Positions 1 through 12,809 of a DNA stretch of 64,000 nucleotides are shown here, in pieces. The number at the start of each line of letters is the position of its first letter. Position 1 is the first letter of the stretch. The notes beneath the pieces are model-generated. The model saw only the letters and a list, made by a program, of their open reading frames with translations, was not told where the DNA came from and searched no databases. The stretch is from Mansonella perstans. Lineage: Eukaryota; Nematoda; Chromadorea; Rhabditida; Onchocercidae. The translations under genes and the position numbers were made by a program. The DNA lies in contig JBAMDO010000100.1 of assembly GCA_037074765.1 (NCBI GenBank), positions 1 to 64,000 on the forward strand, written 5' to 3'.

Positions 1-3000
1 TTTTTTTTTTTTTTTTTTTAGAAAGTAAGCAGCATTTAAATAATTAATGTAATCTAACATTATTAACACAGTAAGAAGAGTGAATTTTTTTGCTTTTCTT
101 TTTCAACAAAAATTTTTATCATTTTAGCGCTAAAAAAATTGAAGGACTTTTTTTCGTTTTTTTTTCCTTTTTTTTTCTAAAAGTTTTAATATATCTTTTA
201 TATACTCTATAAAAAAAAAAAAAAAAAAAAAAACTGTCCTCGCATACATTACAGAATGATGGAATAATTTCATTTCAATTGCGGCAATACGAAACATTTA
301 ATTGATTATTTCCGTGTCAATTCCATTTAGAAAAACAATGAAAAAAGTTGGAAAAAGAAGTGGCAGAAAGAGAGAGAGTATGAGATGTAAGAAGTGAGAA
401 AAAAAAAAAAAAAAAAAAAAAAAGGAAGCGAATTGAATAAAGTACATTGAGAAAAATTAGGTATGAAATAGCTATATTTCAGTGAAAATAATTTAAATTT
501 GATAGTTCAGGAACCAATAGAATTTCAGTTTGATGAGATAATTGACCACTTGAACTTAATGATTGGAAGCGATGATTTAAATGAACCATCTTCTTTGAAA
601 TGACTGTGGAATTTCTACTTTTTCTTACTCTTTTAAAATTGTTACCAGAAATTAGTTGATTTAAAACAACCCATTGGTTTTCACTCATTTCTATCCTGTT
701 TCCTTTCTTTCCGCTATTCACTTCCTGTTGAAGTGTGCAGATAAATTACACCTTCAGCAACGAACGACTGTCAATTAAAATGACAAAGTTAATAAAATGA
801 AGAATTAAAAAAAGAGAAAAAAAAAGAATTGAAGATACCAATGATATGATTATCAAATATCCTAATAAGCTATTTGTCTAATAAAAAACTTTTTGAATTA
901 AAACAACAATTTAATCATCTCTCAAACTTAATCTCTCAAACTCAACACTCAATCATTTCAATTTAAGAAAATTTTAAAATTTAATCATCTCTCAAACACT
1001 CAACACTCAATCATTTCAATTCAAGAAAAAAGTTAAAAGTATTGAACAGAATAGATTTTACAATTTGAGTTACAAATAAGGAATTAATTATACAATACTT
1101 AATTCAAAAAAACTCTATTCCTTTAAAATATTCCACTTTTTTTTTTCTCTTTTTTTGGAAAGAAAGATAGAGAGAATGAATTTCGAAAATATATATGTAA
1201 ATTATAAATTTTCATCAATAATTTGATAAAATTGATAAAAGCAAAAAATTCATTTTTTAATAGAATTAAAATTTAATTTTTAAATATTAAATTTATAAAA
1301 AAAATCTGAAAATAGAAAATTTTTTTTTTTGAAAATTAACACTATGAGAATGGAAATTTGTATCAAAAAAAAATATTTAAAAGTTATAAAAAAAAAAAAA
1401 AAAGGAAAGAAGAGATTATTAAATTTAAGATTGAAAATGACATTGTGTTGCAAGTTTTTGAAAGAAATTACGGTAGTAAAAAAAATGTAATGTAAGAGGT
1501 AGAGAGTATGAGGAGGTAGGAGGAAGAAGAGGAAAAGAAGAGGGAGAGGAAAAGTAAAGAAGACGAGGTATATGGTATATAACAGGATTTCTAGGAATGT
1601 TGTCTAAAACCTCATTTCTTAAAAACTTTTCATCAACGTGTAAAGAAAGACATACATATATATATATATATATATACACACATACATAAATTCATGCATA
1701 CATATATATATACACTTTAAATAGATGAGATACACGTATACATTTATATATACGCACAGACACATACACACAGACATACACATACACCACACACACACAC
1801 ACACACACATACATATACCCACATACATACACATACAGACATATACATAGATAGATGAAATGAGTTTCAATTAAATTTTTGAGTGTGAATTACGGTAGTT
1901 TCGTGCATTATAAATAGAAGATTGATAGAGATACAAACTATTTCCTAATTCAAAATTGCTTTACAATAAAAGATAATTATTCTAATTATTAGTTCTAATA
2001 GAAATAATTAAGTAATAGCAAATAAAATAAAGGATGATAACATTGATAATAATCATATCAATTCTTAATAGTTAATAAAAGATTAATAATAATAATAATA
2101 ATTAATAATGCAATTATAAATATGGAATAATTAGTGTATTAATAAAAAAAAAAAATTGCAAACATTAATGATAATTAAAAAAAAAAGTAATATGATTAAA
2201 TAAATAGTAAGTAATATGCTAAAATTATATTAAAAAAAAAATAAAAGAGTTTGTAGTAAATGATAAAATGATTATCATTCCGTAATACTGCTTGTCAATG
2301 TTGTTGTGGTGATATCATGAGGGGAGATGATAATGTGAGCTGGTTTTCAATCACTCTCTTCTCCTTTTTTCTTCCTTTACTTCATCATTCCCGCTGTCAC
2401 CTTTGGTATTTCTTATATCATTTGCTCATTCAATCATTTGTGATTTCCACCGGCGTTTCGCGCTCTATGGAACCATCCCATAATCATATATCTCTATCAC
2501 TCTCTCTCTCAAATATTTCATTACCATTACTATCATAAATTTCTGATTAAATTCAATGAAATGAAATGATTTAGCTTTCCGTTACAAATTTTCTACACAA
2601 ATAATTTTACACTATTTCAATCTTTTTTTTTTTTTTTTTTTCTTTTTAAAATATCAGAACAATAAGAATGAAATTAGAATAATGATAGGTACTGATAAGA
2701 GGAAATGATAAATTGATAATTTGTTAGTGCCAACAATCCAATGATAGGTTATAAAAATATGACTATAGGTTATAATAATATGACGATTAATGATATGATA
2801 AAATTATTAGGATGTAGTAATTCTACTGTTAACTACGATAGCGATATTTATAATTATAACAATGACAACGAACAATGATGAAGATGCAGCTATGTAGGCA
2901 AAATTTGAAAAACTTCATGAAGAAATTATTGAAGAATTTGTAAAAAATTTCATAAAATAGCAATCATGACTGCTATTTGTAAGATAAGCGATATGAACGA

Positions 3001-4015
3001 ACAAATGTGCAGAATTTTTTCGTTCCTTTCTTTTTTTAATTTTAAAACAATCATACTACTCTTCTCAAGGATAATCCCATTAATCATAGAAAACGGAACT
3101 ATGAAAAATCTTTAAATATTTTCTGCAGCAATAACAAGAACACAATAAGGACAACGGTAGCTGCCACACTATAGCAATAATGATAACAATAATGATAATA
3201 TTAATAATAATAATAACAAAAAATCGTAAAAATCAGTCACTATTTTTCACTTTTTTTCAATTAAAATAGTAAAACAAATTTAAAAATTATTTAATTAAAA
3301 CGGAAATTATATCATCCAATTTCTCGTTTTCTTATTTACCACACTCTTTTTGCTGTCCATTTTTTTTTTTGTTTTTTTTTAGAATATTTCGGAAAAAAAT
3401 TTAGGGAAAAACATGAAACTAAACATGAACTAATCGTTAATTTGGTTTATGTTTTTATTTTTCTTTTTAAAGTACAAATTGAGTGTTAATAATTATAATA
3501 AATATTAATTCGAAAAAGCAAAATTTCTATAAAAGTATTGCTGGTGGTTTTTTTTTTTTTTGCACGAATACCCGGGACGAAAAGTATATGGGAGAGAAAG
3601 AGAGAGAGAGAGGAACGATGAAAAGAATTATCCTAGATCAAAAAAGACAAATCTCATAGGAATGATGATTAAAAGTATGATGAGAAACATAGAAAATAAA
3701 AGGCAAAAAAAAAAAAAAAAGAATAGAACGGAAATAAAATAAATACATGATGAGCAGTAGGTAATGATGATGATAGAGTGAATGAACCATTGTTATGACC
3801 CTAATTATGAATATAATCATAAAGATTGTAATTATTATCATGATTACAAATTCTCAGGTAATTTTTCATAATATAGGAAGAGGAAAAAAAAAAATGGAGA
3901 AGAGAGAAGAGAGAAAGAGAGAAAGGAGAAGTTAGAGAGAGAGCGATAGATGAAAAAGAGGTAAAAACCGGAACAGAGAGAGAAAAACCGATAAAATATG
4001 ATAAAATATTATTTA
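1..4015. other. AT-rich stretch without a supported gene
   Basis: Poly-T/poly-A runs, TA and CA microsatellites (about 1655-1810) and AT-rich unique DNA. Short open frames here are low in complexity and lack credible splice partners. The gene at 4.0-5.6 kb leaves through a donor at 4021, so much of this stretch may be its intron, but I found no convincing next exon. Confidence 0.6.
910..1028. repeat. Imperfect tandem duplication, about 70-bp period
   Basis: The segment with ATCATCTCTCAAAC followed by CAACACTCAATCATTTCAAT occurs twice in direct orientation (about 910-971 and 980-1028) with small differences. It is a local duplication in AT-rich DNA and has no coding potential. Confidence 0.7.
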
Positions 4016-4021
4016 ACTCAC

Positions 4022-5610
4022 CGATCATTTTGCATCGTTTTGTTGATTAATGGAAATGTTGATGAGGGTGACGATGATATTGCAGTTGCTGCTACCGCAG
4101 CAGCAGCAGCACCGGACATTGTACGTAACATATTAACATATGCAACCGGATCAATCATTTGCGTATGCCAAATAGTCTTAGCTGGTGATGATAATCGTTC
4201 CGGTGGTACCACTAAGTTTGTAGTAGAAGTAGTAGTAGTAGTAGTAGTAGTGGTAGTAAATGTTGTTGATGATGATGATAATGATGATGATGATGAGGAA
4301 GATGTTGATGATAGTGTTGATATGATTGATTCCGAACAAACGGATGATGATATACCAGTTGATCCACTAGCTAATATGGCAGCTTCAGCAGCAGCAGCCT
4401 CTTTTTCTTTTTGACGATTAGCTAATTTTCGTACCATAGCATCAAGACGATTTCCGCAACCATCACGTTTACGTCGATTATGATTATTACTGATACTAGT
4501 TATACTACTACTACTACTACTCATACTAGTAGCAGCACTATCACGATTGTTACCATTGCTTAGATTGATATTATTATTATTATTTAATGTAAGAATACTA
4601 CCAAGCATACTATTATTTCCAGCAATAGTTTGATGATTATTTTCTGGATGATGATACGGTGAAGCAGGTGATGCCATTGTTGTTGGAATTAATGAAGAAC
4701 ATGGTGTACTACTTATTGAACTTGTTGATGCTGGTAATTCTGGTGAAGATGTGGAAACATTAATAGATGATTTCAAACTTGATTTTGGTGATGCTAAACA
4801 GTAACCGGATGATGATTGTCCAAAAAGGTCACAATCTGGTTGCCCATCATTTATTGTTTGCACACCACTGCAACAAATTAAATAATGCTTATTGTCAGGA
4901 AAAGATATCAAAAAGAAATTGAAAATTTTTAAATACAATGTATAAAAATCTTAAGAAATACACTTGTAGTTGGCTGAAAAATTTGGATATTAGAAATATC
5001 GCTTAAATATCTTATCTGTGAGATATCTATTTACCGATTGCATCTCTAGCAATATAATTTTTTCCAAAAGAAATAATTGCTAAAACGATGGATTTATAAG
5101 CGGGAAGAGGAAAAAGAGAGGAACAGGAACAGAAGAGGGGAAATGAGATAGGAAATGATACCTATCAGCCTGATTTATCGGTGGTTCATCGACTCTTCCG
5201 TTGAGAGCATCCTGAATAAATCGTTTCAATTGGCGAATTTCCCTCAATAGCTCACTCTTTGAATCATCCTTATCAGTAATTAGCTGAAGCGGTAAGATGT
5301 TCAAATCAGCGGCAACAAAAACCGGTGATTGTTCTGAGCTGGTGATACGATCATACAAGTACAACAAATCATTGTCGTTATCAGTATGATGATCATCGGG
5401 ATCAGATGTTGTATCTGCCGGATATTTGGCCGTAGCCAATTGTGGTAGTGTTACGGAAGGTAAAAGCTCGATAAGCGTTGCATGAGCCATTGAACGGGCG
5501 CTTTTTGAGAAGTAATTGTGGAGAAGCGCCCTTAATTGTTCAGGTAACAGGCTATGGCGGTAATTGTGAATAAAACAGAGAAGCGAATTGACAACAATGG
5601 GCCGATCCAT
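4022..5610 (-). CDS. Low-complexity Ser/Thr/Ala-rich probable nuclear protein, first two coding exons (3'-partial)
   Basis: Exon 1 runs 5610 to 5162 and begins at an ATG directly preceded in frame by TAA, so this exon cannot extend upstream without splicing. Exon 2 runs 4867 to 4022. The donor at 5161 and the acceptor TTGCAG at 4868 join AG to T as one Ser codon, so the frame is preserved. The N-terminal ~130 residues are ordinary and partly helical (MDRPIVVNSLL..., later LLREIRQLKRFIQDAL). Exon 2 carries poly-Asn, poly-Ser, poly-Thr and poly-Ala tracts, a basic stretch NHNRRKRDGCGNRLDAMVRK that could serve nuclear import, and a non-repetitive segment around KTIWHTQMIDPVAYVNM. A consensus donor GTGAGT at 4021-4016 overlaps the apparent stop, so the gene continues leftwards and the protein is truncated here. 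The composition resembles nematode transcription regulators, but no DNA-binding domain lies in the visible part. I do not recognise the family. Confidence 0.72.
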
Positions 5611-5639
5611 TTACAGATTGATGATGATCGAGAGGTGAT

Positions 5640-6400
5640 GGAGGTGGAGGGGGAGGACAGGGAGGGTAGGTTGACAGTAGAGAGGACACACAAGGAGGGG
5701 AGGAGGAGGAGGAGGGGGTTCGCTCGTTACAGGGAGGGAACGATGGCGAGGCGAGAGGCAAGCAACTTGGTGTAATGTCTTCTCTCGGGACGACCGACTG
5801 ATGGGCACAACTCCGTTCCGTTATCGCCACCCATCCATCCAACACCCCCAACTCAAACTCGTTATCAGAGGGAAAGCAAGGAGAGGGGGAGAGGGGGTAC
5901 ACAAGAGGAGGGGAGGAGGAAAACTGTGCCCAACCCACCCACCCAAAATCAACTCACCCCTACAAATGCAGCACAGAGACACAACACGGATACGGACACG
6001 CAATACACGTATCACACGCTATCACTCTTTCGTGTACTTCCAAAAAGGTCGGTCACAACAACAACTCAGCGAAACGGTCACCATTTCTCTTGAAGCAGGC
6101 AAAACTATACTTTTTTTTTTCCCAATCCCGACTACACTTCCTATCATCGGGAAATAACTGTTTTTCTATCCCCCTCTCCCCACTGTTTTTCCTATCTTCC
6201 AGTAAGCTTTCACTCTTTCTATTTCTCTTCTATTGTCCCAACTCCCTCCTTTTCTATCTATTGGCAGCCTCCTCCTCCCCCTCCTCCTCCTCCTCCTCCT
6301 CTCCTCCTCCTCCTCCTCCTCCTCCTCCTCCTCCTCCTCCTCCTCCTCTTCCTCCTCTTCTTCCTCCCCCGCCTCCTCCTCCTCCTCTTACCCTTCCTAC
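5640..6400. repeat. Strand-asymmetric purine (GGA) then pyrimidine (TCC) tracts
   Basis: About 5640-5760 is rich in GGA/GGGA on the plus strand. About 6268-6388 is an almost pure CCT/TCC trinucleotide run. Both lie just upstream of the minus-strand ATG at 5610, in the likely promoter or 5' UTR. Several long apparent open frames on both strands come only from this repeat (poly-Ser, poly-Pro, poly-Gly, poly-Glu). Confidence 0.85.
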
Positions 6401-7337
6401 CCTTTTAGCATCTTTTGAAGCTACTTTGCTTAAAAAGTTTTCAACTTCCTCCATAACAGTTACTCCTGGACCATCCAGAGAAAATATCATCATCACCTCA
6501 TCGAGAAATAACAGAAGAAAATAAGAGTGTACAAAAGAATGGAATAAATACAGGAGAACACGGGAATAGCGGGAGGAGAAAGAGAGAAAATTCATCTCAA
6601 ACCTCTTCTCATTTGCGTAGCTGTTGTCTCTCTCAATGGATAATCATTGATCACACATCCTCTTCACTATTCCCTTTTAAAAATTCATCAATTTCAATTT
6701 ATTTTATCTCCCTCTCTCATCCTCTCTTTCCATTCCTCCTCTCCTTTTTCATTTCTCCTATTCCTCCATTACCGTAATCCTCGGCCAGAATTTTTTACGT
6801 TTTATCAAAAAAAAAAAAAATAAAAACAAAAAACAACATCATTCCTCATTTTATTTCATTTCATTTTATTCTTTCAATCCTTATATAAATTTCTTTTTTT
6901 TTTTTTTTTCTATTTCACATAATTTCCTTTTACTATTACTATTATTATTACATTTAAATATTTTTTTCCTTTTTCCCTTTTCCCTTTTTTTTTTTTTTTC
7001 AAATGCATGCATTAATTAAAAAATTATAAATTAAACTTTTTTCCTAAAATTATCATTTTTATTATTATTATTATTTATCAATAATTCAAACTATTATACA
7101 ATATTGAAAGTAAAAAAAGGTAAAAAAAAAAAAAAAAAAAAAGACGAGAGAAGAATAACAGAAAAAAAAAAAAAAAAACCATTCAATATGCAAATGTACC
7201 ATTAATGGTTGACTATCACCACAATATCGTCATCACCTCATTTCTGTTCCTTTGCTTTTCGATCATTGCAACCACAGTTTTGGTTGCTGATAACACCCCA
7301 TCAATTGGGCTCTATTATCTATGTCTTTTTTAGGTCT

Positions 7338-7373
<36 letters not shown>

Positions 7374-8515
7374 CTGTCTGTCTGTCTGTACAAGCAAATG
7401 TATATATTTATACTAACAACCGATACTACAATCATTACTACTACTACTACTACTACAACTACTCCTTTTACTACTACTACTACTACTACTACTACAACTA
7501 ATGTGGTAGCATATCCCACAACAAAGATCTGTTCATTAATTTTTGTTCATTAATCAACGAGATAATACAATTTACAGCCGCAATTAACAACGACATTCTT
7601 CATTTGTATGATCTAAACGATATGACTGACTGACACAATGTATCGCATTGATCTATCTTGATCTCTCCTTCATTCCAATCAGTTCATTGTGTCCATCCAT
7701 CCATCCATCCATCCATCCATCAATCAATCCATCTAAACCACCAATCTATCCAAATCATTTGATCTGTCATTCCTTAAACAATCTCATTCTCTTTGTATCT
7801 TTTCGCTTTATATTTTAGATAACTTGCAATATTTTTATTATTATTAAGTAATTAATTATTGTTAATATTATATAGAAAGAAATATAAAAAAAAAAAAAAA
7901 AAAAAAACTATAAATATTTTTTTAGGTTGAAAAAATTTTTTTAATCAATTACATTTCTATATAAATATATAGATTAACAAATTATTATCACTTTATAATA
8001 CTGTATAAATTTTACTTTCTGCTTTGTTATTTCTTTTTCATTCTAATTTTGTTCTAATTTTAATTTTTTTAAACGGAACTATAAAAATATATCATTAATT
8101 ATCGATAAATTTTTTTTTTTGGAAGCTTATGACAGGCTTATACAATAGGTAAAATGAAAATTGAAATATGAAATATTTCTTTGTTCAATGATATTTTAAC
8201 TAAAGTAATCGCAACAAATGACCACTCAAAAATTGAAGTTTAATTCTTTTCCCATTTTCCTTCCTATCTTTCTTCACCGCTTTCCTCCTCTCTTTCTTTC
8301 TCTTCTTCACTCCGGTTTTTTCCCAACTAAAATTTTCAACCATGGAATTGAATTATTATAAACTAATTGAAGTGTATTCATTACTGCATAACCTTAAGCA
8401 TATTTTAATTCACAATTTTTTTTTTTTTTTTTCATCTCTCCTCTTCTTCCATTCCCATCTTAAAATGATCACATTAAATATTAATTAGTGATAATAATAA
8501 GAATAATAATAATGA

Positions 8516-8585
8516 TACTAATAATAAATGATAAGCAAGTATAATTAATGGTACTAATAATAAATGATAAGCAAGTATAATATGA
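8516..8585. repeat. 36-bp direct tandem repeat, two copies
   Basis: The unit beginning TACTAATAATAAATGATAAG occurs at 8516 and again at 8552 with near identity. It is a simple local duplication. Confidence 0.8.
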
Positions 8586-11500
8586 TATTTAAATATTAAA
8601 TTAACAGGTTTCATATATTTGCAACATATTTTTTCAATAAATTCATTTATTGCAAAAAAAAAAAAAAAATTCGAAATCTTTAATGAGCCAAAATTAAATA
8701 ATTCCATTTTTATTTATGCATTTAATTTTTTTTTATCTGTTATTTGAAAATAATCGATTTGATCGAATCTCTCCAAAATATACATGCATATCCAACGAAA
8801 TAGCAAACAGTTCCTTTTTTTTTTTTTTTTTTTTTTGATTGATTTTTTTCTTATTCATACAATTAATTTTTTTTTTTCAGTTTTTTTTTGTCTTACTTCT
8901 ACACTGTCTCATACACAAATATTCATTCCCTTTTCACCGCCCTTTTTTTTTTCAAAATGATATCGTATCGATGAATAGAAATTTCCTGAAATTTGCATCA
9001 AAATACGAATGTTAATCGGAATTTAAACATCCCACATGCTATCATTTCAAATAATATCTGAATTTTTTTCCAAAAACTTACAGCCTTTCATAAAGATTAG
9101 CGACAAAATTCATTTCCATACTCAAATAGAAACAAAAAAAAAAAAAAAAAAAAAAAAAAAACAAATATTAAAGGCACAGAAAATTTTTATTTTATTTGCA
9201 AAATGGCGGAAGGATGAATAGCAACCACTGAGTAAATAGATTTGGATATGAAAATGATATTGTCAGATTTCAACCATATTTCTATGCTCAAATCAAAAAT
9301 CGTATACATATACATTTATATTATATATCTGTATATATTTATATACGTATTTTAAAAGTTTTAGTATAATAATGAAAAATTTCAAACAGTAATTTTGACC
9401 AGTTTAAATTTCGAATTGTAATCGAAGGAATCAAATAATGATTGTTTTGACTATTATTTTTAAATCTATTATTTCTTTGTTACTTTGTCATTTACTTCAT
9501 TTTATTTTTTAATTTTTTTACTCTCCATAACAACAAATATTTTAATTTAACATTTATTACTATTTACCATGAATTTAGCATAAAAAGCAACCTAAAAAGA
9601 TTTCATTTCATTTTTTAAATTGATGAAATAACAGTATTAATTGGAAATATTTGAAAATAAATTAAAGTCATATAGTAATGATTGTCATCAAATTTAATAA
9701 TAAATGATGAAATTTTGTTACAGTAATCAATTATTTAAGTTTATGTATGACCGATATTTGTCAACATTTCTTTTTTCTCACCACTGAATTATAATAAAAA
9801 ATTTTTAGTTAAGTTAAAAGATAAATGATAAATTGATAATTTTGACAATAAATTGACAAAGGCATTATTCAGCCAATTGACATATAATATAATTAATGTT
9901 GACATGAAATATAACAAATAATTAATAGTCTTTTCTAAAAAAAAAACGTGAAATTATTTAAATAATTAAATAAATACTTTTATGCATTTATGAGTTTAAA
10001 ATCCAGAATACAGTATATATATTTTTAAACTACAGTAACTTTTCATAAGAGTAACTTATTCGTTTTAATTGTTCGTTTTGGCGACGATTTTCTTAATCAC
10101 TATGGCTGCACTTACCAAAACAAATACACACTGACATACATACATTCGTACACATACAAATATCACACATACATACACACGTACACATACACATACCACA
10201 CGTACATACATACATACACATACACATACCACACGTACACATACATACGTACACATACAACACAAATTTGTTGCCATATACTTTTGGAAATAATTTGATA
10301 GTTTTCATGAAATTTATTCAAATAGTTTAGAATATAAGTAAAATTCTTATCTAAAATTAGGATAAATCATTTTTTTTTTTTTTGCCAAAAATACTCAAAG
10401 TTTAAAAAAAAAAAAAAAAAAAAAAAAGGAAAAATAGAGAAAAAGAAATGAAAATCCTCCCTTTTTTAAAGTAAGTAAAGTAACAAAATGGAAATGAAAT
10501 GAAAAGAAATGAATGAATTTTGAAATAAAAAGCAAAAAAAATGATCTAATATCAATGTGTGTATGTAATGCTATCTTCCTTTTTTTTTTCACCGCATTTA
10601 TATCACTAATCAATCATTTCATATGATTTTTAGAAACCTTTGTTTTTCTTCTACTAAAAAACAAATATTGGAAGATAGAAAGCGATGATGGAAGGAAAGA
10701 AAAAAAAATAACAAATAGCATCAACCACTAAGACTATAAAATTTTCTCGAGCATAATATTTTATGTAATATTTTGATAAAAATAAAAACATGCATTTTTT
10801 TTTTTTTTTTCATTAAAATCTTGACAGTAAAATGATTTATTATAGAATATAGGTGGAGATGATTCGAAAAAATTATTATAAGATAATGACGATAATGCTA
10901 ATACTAGTGATAATGATAATTATAATAGTAGTAATGATGATGATGATGATAAGAAAAAAAAATCTCTTTTCCAAATTATTCTCTTATTTTTATGTTACAA
11001 TTTTGGTCATATCAAGAACACATTCCCGTTCGTTCGTTCGTTCGTTCCATTATTGTTAACAAATAATAGCAAAGATGTAAAGGTATCCAAAAAGTCTAAA
11101 AAAAAAAAAAAAAAAAAAGAACAGGTACCGATGTATCTATGCTTAGCATTCTTACAGCTAAATAGGAAATTTGAATAATTAAAATGAAAAAATTAACATT
11201 TGTACTGATAAATTAGAAATCAGTTTACGGTTTACGATTTAGTATTTCTGAAATACTTTTATTTTCTTGATAAAATTTGATTTCATTTTTTATACATGTC
11301 ATTATGATGTGCTTTTTTCTTTTTTTCTTTTATCCTTGATATTAGCAACAGTAATTGTGAATTTCAAATAAATGAGCAATTAAATATCATTCTTCCAGTA
11401 ATCAATTTTTGATTCTAAATTTCAGCATTATAAATTGAAATGCTCAAACCTCGATGATTTCCATATTTACATTACTTATTTAGCTTTTAAGTCGTCTTTC

Positions 11501-11879
11501 ACAATTTAATCTTTATCATTATTTGAAACAATATTAAAATTTATTGCCTTCCTTTGCATCAAACGAAATCTTTTGTGGCACAAGAATTCTCGAAGAAAAC
11601 TATCAGTATTTCCACGGCTCTCTTAGAGCACTACAACATATATTCATAGCCAAGGTGACATCACTTTTAATGCAATCCAAAAGTATTTTATTCATCTCCA
11701 TCTCATATATTATAATGCAGCAAACAAGTACATTTAAAACGCACTCGAACACTTTCAATTCTGATGCTAAAACTTTTGGAACGAATACAAGACAACCATG
11801 AACAATCAATAGCGGCTGTAACATGAATGATATGGTCGATCATGCGAAACGAATTTCTAGTTCTCACAGGCATGAATAT

Positions 11880-11889
11880 ACATACACAC

Positions 11890-11957
<68 letters not shown>

Positions 11958-12050
11958 ACACACACATACACACACACACATATATGCATATACACACGTG
12001 CATGCATATACACATACACACGCAGCGTACGCATGCATACACATACATGG
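11880..12050. repeat. Compound CA/CATA microsatellite
   Basis: About 170 bp of ACAC and CATACA repeats, including an uninterrupted CA core around 11905-11950. It gives rise to repetitive Thr-His or Cys-Val frames in several reading frames on both strands. None of these is a gene. Confidence 0.95.
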
Positions 12051-12809
12051 GTACGCTGACCCATCCACTCATAAAATTACCGTTATCACGATCAACTGTG
12101 TCAAAAATATGTAAAAATATCTAAAATAAATCAACTGTATCAAAATATCTAAAATAACCTTTGTAAAGCAAAAAACATGACAATCGTTGGAAGGTAATTC
12201 CAGAAATCTCTCTCTGGAAATAAATTCGAAAATGTATTGAAAAATGAGCCCCGGAAAGTTTTAGAAAAAGTTTGGATTAGGAACTGTTTCAGACTTCCTT
12301 TTTTTTTACAGATGGATATTCACAAAGAAATCTCACTTCAAGATTCATTAAAAGTTTAGAAAAATTTTAAAGAGACATTTTCATATGAATTTGTAACAAA
12401 AATATCATTCCTGAGGGAATTTCTCTACGCTAGAATTGAAGAAATTTCGCTAGAGAAAAAATGCAGAAATCTGTTTTACAATTGTGATTCACAACATCAA
12501 GACGAAAGATTTTAGAAGGGGAAGGACGACGATAAAAAACTTTAAAATAATAAACATACATAATGAAAGAGCCGCGCTTCAAAGAGGAAACAATGGCGAG
12601 GTGGACAAAAATCAGAAAATTCGGTTAAATCTTCAAACGAAAAGAAAAAAATTTGAAGCAGTAAAAAATTTCCTTGAAACATCAAAAGGCGTTATTGGTG
12701 TCAATGAATTCATTATTTCCTCAAAATACGATTTCATATAAAAAATGTGGAATACTGTCGTCGTATAGAGCTATATTCAGAATCCATCTGAAGCTAAATT
12801 GAATTCCAC

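Larger units (their letters stand above)
6600..12800. other. Intergenic DNA with microsatellites, no supported gene
   Basis: The stretch contains a TG run at about 7339-7372, CTA/ACT runs at 7436-7500, (CCAT)n at about 7693-7724, a 36-bp direct repeat at 8516-8585, ACATAC-type repeats at 10125-10262 and a long CA run at 11880-12050. The open frames here are either translations of these repeats or short AT-rich frames. I see no exon with coding character and splice sites. Confidence 0.6.

Noticed and set aside
3998..4414. 138-codon plus-strand frame
   Set aside because: It is antisense to the minus-strand exon at 4022-4867, and its Val/Asp/Ala runs mirror the Thr/Ser/Ala runs of the real exon.
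6090..6595. Open frames rich in poly-Pro, poly-Ser, poly-Gly and poly-Glu
   Set aside because: They are artefacts of the TCC/GGA trinucleotide tract; all six frames lack stops in such repeats.
11703..12114. Several overlapping open frames of up to 121 codons on both strands
   Set aside because: They are translations of the CA/CATA microsatellite (Thr-His, Cys-Val repeats) with no start context or splice support.
12484..12741. 85-codon plus-strand frame downstream of the caprin gene
   Set aside because: It lies in the probable 3' UTR region of the minus-strand gene, is Lys/Asn-rich, and has no motif or splice partner.
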